This document shows positions 1-7,917 of a stretch of DNA of 12,868 bases, one piece after another. The notes beneath the pieces are model-generated. The model was not told the origin of the DNA. It was given only the letters and a program-made list of their open reading frames with translations, and ran no database searches. The position numbers and the translations under genes are program-made. Source of the stretch: JADJQU01 sp035490315 (GTDB lineage: Bacteria; Planctomycetota; UBA1135; GCA-002686595); assembly GCA_035490315.1 (NCBI GenBank), contig DATHET010000179.1:1-12868 (forward strand). Direction: 5' to 3'. How positions within the stretch are numbered: the stretch's first letter is position 1; each line of letters begins with the position of its first letter.

Positions 1-60
1 TCGGAGTACCGAAAGTTCGCAAACGCGAGGTGCGAATTGGGAGTTGGCGGGATTCGTCGG

Positions 61-158
61 GGAGTCAGGTGAATTCGTCCGGAGTAGTGACGGCAATTGC
101 GTGCCGCGTCAGCGGCGCGCGATTGCCGTCACTACTCCGGACGAATTCACCTGACTCC
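61..158. repeat. Near-perfect 98-base inverted repeat (giant hairpin)
   Basis: Bases 61-97 are exactly complementary to 122-158 (37 bp, no mismatch). Pairing continues inward to 107/112 with only two non-Watson-Crick positions, T98-G121 and T102-G117, leaving a four-base tip (108-111, GTCA). The stem is therefore 47 positions long. Each arm contains one GAATTC. Pairing stops sharply outside (60 G against 159 G), and no matching target-site duplication flanks the element. Bases 51-65 (GATTCGTCGGGGAGT) resemble arm bases 72-85 and may be a degenerate extra copy of part of the arm. The element begins 11 bases after the stop codon of the leftward membrane-protein gene. No T-run follows on either side, so it is not a textbook intrinsic terminator. 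It could be a transcript-end or RNase III-type structure, a MITE/REP-like element, or a fold-back assembly artefact. Confidence 0.95.
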
Positions 159-169
159 GTACTGGATTC

Positions 170-1027
170 TTATTGGACGCGTATCGGCGCAAATCTGTGG
201 TCGAGCGACGAGAGCTTGGGGCGGGCCCAGGGGGGCAGGCAGAGGTTCGCGAAGAGGTAGAGCTCCATCGCGAAGGGGAAGTAGCCCAAGTAGCCGAGCA
301 GGGGCATCTCGAAGACTTTCCAGAACTCGACGCCGGGGACGTGGTAGATCCATTTTGGATCGGAGTGCCAGTTCCACATTTCCCAGAAGAAGCCGCAGAT
401 GAGGCCGCCGCTCCACAGGGCCCACCAGGGGCGCCAGTCGCCGCGGCTGAGGTCGTCGAGGAAGCTGCGGCGGCCGAGGCGCTGGACCAGCGGTTCGAGC
501 AGGAAGACGAGGCTCGTCCAGCAGAATAGGTAGAAGTGTCTCGGCCAGAGGAGCATCGCTGCGAGCATCGCAGCGCCGATCAAGGCGAAGGCGAGATTCA
601 GTCCGCGCGAAGGAACGATGCGAGGACCTTGGGCTCTGCGTTGCACCCACTGCGTCGAAAGCATCAGCTCGGCCGTGCCGAGCACCGACGGCAGCACCGT
701 CGAGAAACTCGCGCTGCAGAGCAGGGCGTATTCGAGATCGTTGAATCGCTCGCGGCCGACATACTCCCAGTTGCCGAGTCGAGCGTTGATCAGCTCGAAC
801 AGCCACCACGCCGGTCCCGAGAGCGCGAATTGCAGGGCGAATCCGCGTGGCGAACGCGTCAGCGCGCTCGTTCCGGTGCGGCGTGCGCACCATCCGTCGA
901 CGACCAGCGCGTAGCCGAGCCACAGCGGGAAGAACAGGAGGTGTGTCCGAATGCCGTCCAGGCCCCAGTTGAGCGGCCAGATCACCGCGATCAGCGCCAG
1001 CCCGATCCAAAGCTGCGGGGTGCGCAA
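170..1027 (-). CDS. Uncharacterised multi-pass membrane protein
   Basis: I do not recognise a named family. The chosen start is the TTG at 1027-1025, two bases after the TGA of the upstream cytochrome gene, with GGAG eight bases before it. This gives 285 residues. A longer frame open to 1144 would overlap the upstream gene and add a charged, non-membrane N-terminus. About eight hydrophobic segments are visible, near residues 6-22, 29-46, 63-80, 98-121, 143-161, 164-181, 200-218 and 239-262. The segment after residue 211 is rich in aromatics (GFFWEMWNWHSDPKWIYHVP, 212-231) and is followed by FWKVFEMPLLGYLGYFPFAMEL (FWK at 235-237), which looks conserved and could hold functional residues such as E216, H221, E240 and E255. 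The tight spacing suggests translational coupling to the cytochrome gene. It is probably a plasma-membrane protein, possibly linked to electron transfer by context only. Existence as a gene is fairly sure; function is unknown. Confidence 0.82.
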   Translation of the reverse strand: MRTPQLWIGLALIAVIWPLNWGLDGIRTHLLFFPLWLGYALVVDGWCARRTGTSALTRSPRGFALQFALSGPAWWLFELINARLGNWEYVGRERFNDLEYALLCSASFSTVLPSVLGTAELMLSTQWVQRRAQGPRIVPSRGLNLAFALIGAAMLAAMLLWPRHFYLFCWTSLVFLLEPLVQRLGRRSFLDDLSRGDWRPWWALWSGGLICGFFWEMWNWHSDPKWIYHVPGVEFWKVFEMPLLGYLGYFPFAMELYLFANLCLPPWARPKLSSLDHRFAPIRVQ

Positions 1028-1029
1028 GC

Positions 1030-3585
1030 TCAGCGCTCCAGCGTCTTCAATTCGGCCGAGGTCCAGGCGCGTCCGCGCTTCCGCGATTCTTCGCGCTGCG
1101 CCTTGATCGCGGCGGGCAGCACGGGATCGCCGGAGTGGCCCCATTCGCGGCGGATGTAGGTCAGGACGCCCGCGAGCTCTTCATCCGTAGCGGCGACTGC
1201 GGGCATTTCGAGCTCCCAGTGTTCGCCGCGCACGGAAATCGGTCCGGTGAGACCGCCGAGCACGATGCGGCCGAGCGTCGAGGGCTTGCCCATCACCCAT
1301 TCCGAGCCGCGCAGGGGCGGCGCCATCGATTGCAGGCCTTGGCCCGAGGACTGATGGCAGCCGGCGCAGATCGTTGCGAAGAAGCTGCGGCCGCGTTCGA
1401 ACAGGGCGAGCTCGTTGGCGTCGAGCGGGCGCACCGGAGTTTCTCCGGCGAGCGGATGGCCGGGCCAGGAGAGGGATGCTTTGAGCTCGACCAGGGCACC
1501 CGCGTTGGATGCGCCGAGCTGGGCGATCAAGCGCTCGAGCGTCTGGAAGGCGCGCGGTTCCTCGACCAGGCGCAGTGCGGCGGGATGGCCTTCGCTCGCG
1601 GGGGAGCGGCCTTCGAGCAGACCGGCGGTCAGGGCAGCGCGTTGCCAGCCGATGCGGCGGCCTTCGACGACGAGCTCCAGCGCGCGCGAGATGTTGCCGT
1701 GGTTGCCTTCGCGCGCGATTGCGCTGCCGAGGAGCTGCACGAAGCCGGCGCGGCCCGCGCGTTCGGTTTCGAAGCCGTGGTTGTCGAGGGCGAGCTCGAG
1801 GAAAGGGATTTCGCGGCGGGCCAGGCTCGAGAGGACTTTGGCGCGATCGCCGGAATCATGGGCGTCGAGGGAGATCAGCTCGAACAGGGCGCGCTCGGCG
1901 GCGTCGGTGTGCACTTCGCCCAGGGAGAAGATCACTTGGGTGCGCACGAGGGCGGTGTCGCCTCGGGCAAGCCGCATCCAGGCTGTGAGGAGCTCGGGAT
2001 CGCTGCCGGCGAGCATCTCGCTGCAGCGCACCGCGGCTTCGCGCACGCGCTCGTCGGGATCGACGAGCAGCTTCTTCGCGAGCTCCGGCGTGACGCGGCG
2101 CATGCCGGACAGGGCCCACAGGCCGTGCAAGCGCGCCAGCGGCGACTTCGTGGTGGCGAGCAGCTCGAGCAACAGGGTCTGGGCCTTGGCTTCGTCGGCG
2201 CCCTCCTCGACGAAGATCTGTTGCACGCGATCGCGGGTCCAGCCGTTGTCCGATTCGAGGGCGTGCACCAGCTCCGCCCAGGGCGCATCGTCGAGGGCCA
2301 GGGCTGCATCGCGGGGGTGCGATGCGTCGCGCACACGCCAGATCCGGCCGCGGCCGATCGGTTTCTCGAGACCGCGAGACTCGACTTGCTTGCGCAGGAA
2401 AGTCGTGACGAACAGGCGGTGCTGGATCAGGCCGCGGTACATGTCGGCGACGTACAGGGCGCCGTCGGGGCCGTCGCAGAGGAACACGGGGCGGAAGCGC
2501 TCGTCGCTCGAGGTCAGGAAGTCGCGCTGGCCATCCGCGTGGCGGAGCGGGTGGCCGCTGACGATTCCGTCGCTCTCCTCGAGCGCGTAGGCGAGCAGCA
2601 GATTCGCCGTCGGCTCGCAGACGAAGGCGAGCTTGTCGTAGGGCTTGGGGAAGGTGCCGCCGCGGAAGATCAGCGGGGCGCAGGTGCCGGTGACCGCGGT
2701 GAGCTTGCCATCGCGGAGGAAATCCAGCCGGTAGCCGCGGTTGACGCCGGGCGTCATGCGCCGCGGTTTGACGCTGAAATCCTGGACGATGCGCTCGTTG
2801 ATGCCAGGGACGTTCGAGACGTTCGGGTTGCGCACCGCGTAGCGCGGAGCGACGCGGTCCATGCGCAGGGGATCGGAGTTGTTGTCGTGGTAGAGGCGGC
2901 CGCGATCGTCCTGGGTGATCCCCCACTGGCCACCGGCGGCGCTCGCTTCGCGCTGGAACTTCTTGTCGCGCCAGATGTAGCGCCAGGGAACGTTGGCGCA
3001 GGCGAACGCGTTGTCGAGGGTCGGCAGGAGGCCGTTGATCGCGTGCTCGGGGCTCGCGATTCCGCCGAGACCGCGGTCGATGACCTCGCGCTCGTCGGCG
3101 ACTCCGTCCTCGTCGGTGTCCTTGAGGAAGAGCAGCTCCGGCGGCGCGATCACCAGCGCGCCTTCGCGAGTCAAGGCGATCGCGCGCGGCAGGACCAGGC
3201 CGGTCGCGAACTCGGTGCGCTTGTCCATGCGGCCGTCGCCGTCCTCGTCCTCGAGGACCGCGATCACGCCGACGGGCGCGGCTTCGTTCGTGCCCGCGAG
3301 ATCGTTCATGTAGCCGGTCATCTCGACCACCCACAGGCGACCGTCGACACCGAAAGTCATCGCGACGGGATCGTGGACCAGGGGCTCGGCGGCAACCAGC
3401 TCGATCGAGAAGCCTTCGGGCAGCTCGAAGGTCTTCTGCTCGTCCTCCCAGGAAAGCGCGGGCGCCGCGGGGATGACGAGATCGGCGGGCAGCGGAGGTT
3501 GCTCTTCGCCGGCGACGTCGCCCTGTTGTGCGCTCGCGATGGCGGAGAGCGCGGCGAGAGCGATGAGCGTGAGCCCGCGGTTCAT
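1030..3585 (-). CDS. PVC-type exported dehydrogenase with HEAT repeats and cytochrome c domain
   Basis: The predicted protein is 851 residues, starting at ATG 3585. That start gives a clear signal peptide (MNRGLTLIALAALSAIASA, likely cleavage after A19), whereas an upstream ATG at 3726 would run into the neighbouring pgl gene. Residues about 35-420 match the Planctomycete/Verrucomicrobium membrane-bound dehydrogenase propeller domain: FELPEGFSIELVAAEPLV, DGRLWVVEMTGYM, an acidic DTDEDGVADE loop, PEHAINGLL, and a closing MYRGLIQHR. Residues about 420-700 are alpha-helical HEAT-like repeats. The last ~125 residues are a class I cytochrome c domain, with heme-binding C740, C743 and H744 (CAGCH) and a probable axial Met at 794 (ELEMPAV). 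It should act outside the cytoplasmic membrane as a heme-binding oxidoreductase. The substrate is unknown in this family, and a sugar or alcohol is only a guess. No clear Shine-Dalgarno precedes the ATG. Confidence 0.95.
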   Translation of the reverse strand: MNRGLTLIALAALSAIASAQQGDVAGEEQPPLPADLVIPAAPALSWEDEQKTFELPEGFSIELVAAEPLVHDPVAMTFGVDGRLWVVEMTGYMNDLAGTNEAAPVGVIAVLEDEDGDGRMDKRTEFATGLVLPRAIALTREGALVIAPPELLFLKDTDEDGVADEREVIDRGLGGIASPEHAINGLLPTLDNAFACANVPWRYIWRDKKFQREASAAGGQWGITQDDRGRLYHDNNSDPLRMDRVAPRYAVRNPNVSNVPGINERIVQDFSVKPRRMTPGVNRGYRLDFLRDGKLTAVTGTCAPLIFRGGTFPKPYDKLAFVCEPTANLLLAYALEESDGIVSGHPLRHADGQRDFLTSSDERFRPVFLCDGPDGALYVADMYRGLIQHRLFVTTFLRKQVESRGLEKPIGRGRIWRVRDASHPRDAALALDDAPWAELVHALESDNGWTRDRVQQIFVEEGADEAKAQTLLLELLATTKSPLARLHGLWALSGMRRVTPELAKKLLVDPDERVREAAVRCSEMLAGSDPELLTAWMRLARGDTALVRTQVIFSLGEVHTDAAERALFELISLDAHDSGDRAKVLSSLARREIPFLELALDNHGFETERAGRAGFVQLLGSAIAREGNHGNISRALELVVEGRRIGWQRAALTAGLLEGRSPASEGHPAALRLVEEPRAFQTLERLIAQLGASNAGALVELKASLSWPGHPLAGETPVRPLDANELALFERGRSFFATICAGCHQSSGQGLQSMAPPLRGSEWVMGKPSTLGRIVLGGLTGPISVRGEHWELEMPAVAATDEELAGVLTYIRREWGHSGDPVLPAAIKAQREESRKRGRAWTSAELKTLER

Positions 3586-3643
3586 GGCTGATGACGATCG
3601 CAGCCGCGACTGCGCGGCGCAAGGGATCTGGAGGCTTGCGAGC

Positions 3644-4333
3644 TCACGCTGGAAGCTGCGCGGCGGCTTCGCGGTCGGCGAACCAGGTGCGCTCGCGCAA
3701 GAGCCGGCCCGGATTCGCGAGGACATCGCCTTCGCTCGCGAGGGCGCTGGCGAGTGCGGCGGCGCGATCGTGACCCGTGGCGACGACCAGGACTTCGCGC
3801 GCGCGCTGCAATACCGGCGGCGTGACGCTGATGCGCCGCTGCGGCCGCGTCGGCGCTTCGACGGGCAGGACCAGGCGCTCGGTCTCGGACAGAGCGGGCG
3901 AGCGCGGGTAGAGGGCAGCGATGTGACCGTCGGCGCCGAGCTCCGCCAGCAGGCAATCGAAGGCTTCGGGCAGGCCGCGCTCGTAATCCTCCGCGGCTTC
4001 CTCGCGCTCGGCGCGCTCGGCTTCGATGCGGCGGAACTGGTGCATCTCGATGCGCGGGTTCTTCAAGAGCTTGTCGATCGCCTCACCGAAGTTCGACGCC
4101 GGGTGCGTGACCGGCACGCAGCGCTCGTCCGTGAAATAAAAAGTGACGTCCGACCATGGGAGCTGGAATCCCGCGAGCTCGGTGAAGATCGGCCGCACGA
4201 AGGGACCGCCGGGCAGGGCGAGGTGGCACCAGCCGCGCTCCGTGATCGAGCGAGCGACGGCGCGCGCGAGCCAGTTCGCGACGGCGTGGTGCGCGAGCGG
4301 AGCGCCGTCGAAGACTTCGATACGCGTCGGCAT
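3644..4333 (-). CDS. pgl: 6-phosphogluconolactonase
   Basis: This 229-residue protein has the usual length of the DevB/SOL-type lactonase, which hydrolyses 6-phospho-D-glucono-1,5-lactone to 6-phosphogluconate in the cytoplasmic oxidative pentose-phosphate pathway. Family landmarks are in order: a phosphate-loop region HLALPGGPFV (37-46), WSDVTFYFTDERCVP with D69-E70-R71, ASNF (79-82), the catalytic-His motif ELGADGHIAALYP with H137, RRISVTPPVL (167-175), and the closing TWFADREAA. The family phosphate loop is normally SGGSTP; here it reads PGGPFV, so the Ser and Thr that usually contact phosphate are missing. This could change substrate handling, or the enzyme could be a divergent paralogue. 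The ATG at 4333 lies 15 bases after the aconitase stop, so both are likely on one mRNA. No good ribosome-binding site is visible, which fits coupling to aconitase translation. Confidence 0.9.
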   Translation of the reverse strand: MPTRIEVFDGAPLAHHAVANWLARAVARSITERGWCHLALPGGPFVRPIFTELAGFQLPWSDVTFYFTDERCVPVTHPASNFGEAIDKLLKNPRIEMHQFRRIEAERAEREEAAEDYERGLPEAFDCLLAELGADGHIAALYPRSPALSETERLVLPVEAPTRPQRRISVTPPVLQRAREVLVVATGHDRAAALASALASEGDVLANPGRLLRERTWFADREAAAQLPA

Positions 4334-4348
4334 CGCGCGCGCGGGATT

Positions 4349-7090
<2,742 letters not shown>

Positions 7091-7160
7091 GGCTGATTGT
7101 CCTTCGAAAAGAGTCGGAGAAGAGTCTACGGTTTCGCGCCAGCGGACTCCCGCTCCCGCA
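7091..7160. promoter_or_regulatory. Divergent intergenic promoter region between acnA and the RDD gene
   Basis: These 70 bases separate the leftward aconitase cluster from the rightward RDD gene, so they should carry at least the cluster promoter. On the minus strand a -10-like TAGACT lies at 7128-7123, 32 bases before the GTG, but no convincing -35 is found 17 bases upstream of it. The aconitase ribosome-binding site AAGGA is at 7104-7100. A repeated GACTCTT/GACTCTTT pair surrounds the region (GACTCTTCTCCGACTC) and could be an operator, although it is short. On the plus strand I see no confident promoter or Shine-Dalgarno for the RDD gene. The promoter assignment comes mainly from gene order. 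Confidence 0.4.
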
Positions 7161-7778
7161 ATGGCCTCCATCGATCCACCGGCGCAATCCGCGCGAGCAC
7201 CGGGCGCGGAGCTCGAGCACCAGCCCGCGGGGCTGGTCCGGCGCGCCTGCGCCACGGCGATCGACCTCGCCTGCGCGGCCCTGATCGGCCTGGCGGCCCA
7301 TCCGCTGCTGCGCGAGCTGTTCGCCGCGGCCTCGGCGCACGCGGAGGCCGGCGCTCGAGCCGCTTCGGTGGAGACGCGGCTGTCCTGGAGCTTGTCCTTC
7401 GCGCTGCCCGCCTGGCTCGCCCTCTCGATCCTCGAGGCGCTGCCCGGCCGCGCGGGCCCCGGCAAGCGCGCGATGGGCATGCGCATCGAGGGCCCGCGCC
7501 CGCAAGAAAAACCGTCCTTCGCGCGCGTCGCGCTGCGCACGGCGATCAAGCTCCTGCCCTGGCACATCGCGGCGCTGGCTTTCCTGTTCCCCACGCCGTG
7601 GGATCCGCGCGAGCCGCTCGAGCGCGCGCGTTTCCTGCTGCTCTTCGGCTCGAACCTGTGGCTCGGGATCTACCTGGCCAGCGCCGCGATGACCCGACGC
7701 CGACAGAGCCTGCACGATCTCGCGACGGGCACCGTGGTGCTCAACTCGCGCGCGGGACGTCGAAGCCGCGATCGCTGA
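7161..7778 (+). CDS. RDD family integral membrane protein
   Basis: The predicted protein is 205 residues. The RDD-domain pattern is recognisable: an N-terminal Arg/Asp helix start GLVRRACATAIDLACAALIG (24-43, with R27/R28 and D35), a central loop GKRAMGMRIEG (101-111) at the position of the family's usual GK..G....G motif, and the family C-terminal signature SLHDLATGTVVL (183-194). The second Asp of the usual RDD pattern is replaced by Leu (L36). Hydrophobic segments are near 32-50, 76-93, 130-144 and 158-176, giving about four membrane spans. The first 20 residues are polar and probably cytoplasmic. RDD proteins are mostly uncharacterised; some have been linked to ion transport or exchange, but nothing here indicates a substrate. 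The gene stands alone, divergent from aconitase. The start is the first ATG downstream of the spacer; no Shine-Dalgarno is evident. Confidence 0.88.
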   Translation: MASIDPPAQSARAPGAELEHQPAGLVRRACATAIDLACAALIGLAAHPLLRELFAAASAHAEAGARAASVETRLSWSLSFALPAWLALSILEALPGRAGPGKRAMGMRIEGPRPQEKPSFARVALRTAIKLLPWHIAALAFLFPTPWDPREPLERARFLLLFGSNLWLGIYLASAAMTRRRQSLHDLATGTVVLNSRAGRRSRDR

Positions 7779-7799
7779 TGCACGGCGCTCCTCCGGCCC

Positions 7800-7828
7800 T
7801 TCCCTCCCCGCCTGCGCCCAGGTAGGAT
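7800..7828 (+). promoter_or_regulatory. Possible sigma70-like promoter of tRNA-Ala
   Basis: TTCCCT (7800-7805) and TAGGAT (7823-7828) are separated by exactly 17 bases, and the -10 ends 11 bases before the tRNA. The -10 matches the consensus at four of six positions and the -35 at only three of six. The spacing and position are right, but the match is weak. Readthrough from the RDD gene, which ends 61 bases upstream of the tRNA, is the alternative. Confidence 0.35.
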
Positions 7829-7839
7829 CCCCGCCCCTC

Positions 7840-7915
7840 GGGGGCTTAGCTCAGTTGGTAGAGCGTCGCGTTCGCAATGCGAAGGTCGAGGGTTCGACTC
7901 CCTTAGCCTCCACCA
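7840..7915 (+). tRNA. tRNA-Ala (anticodon CGC)
   Basis: This is a complete 76-base cloverleaf with encoded CCA at 7913-7915. The acceptor stem GGGGGCT/AGCCTCC carries the G3-U70 wobble pair that defines alanine tRNAs. The D stem is GCTC/GAGC, the anticodon stem TCGCG/TGCGA (one G-T pair) with loop TTCGCAA, and the T arm GAGGG-TTCGACT-CCCTT. The anticodon at 7873-7875 is CGC, reading GCG alanine codons, which the genes here use freely. The gene is convergent with the lipoprotein gene, whose stop lies just 2 bases beyond the CCA. No terminator is visible in that gap. Confidence 0.97.
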
Positions 7916-7917
7916 GT

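Noticed and set aside
61..158. Ordinary rho-independent terminator
   Set aside because: No T-run follows the hairpin on either strand, and the stem is far longer than usual, so I list it only as an inverted repeat.
1135..3591. Rightward 818-codon open frame
   Set aside because: It is antisense to the PVC-type cytochrome gene and has no recognisable motifs; a GC-driven shadow.
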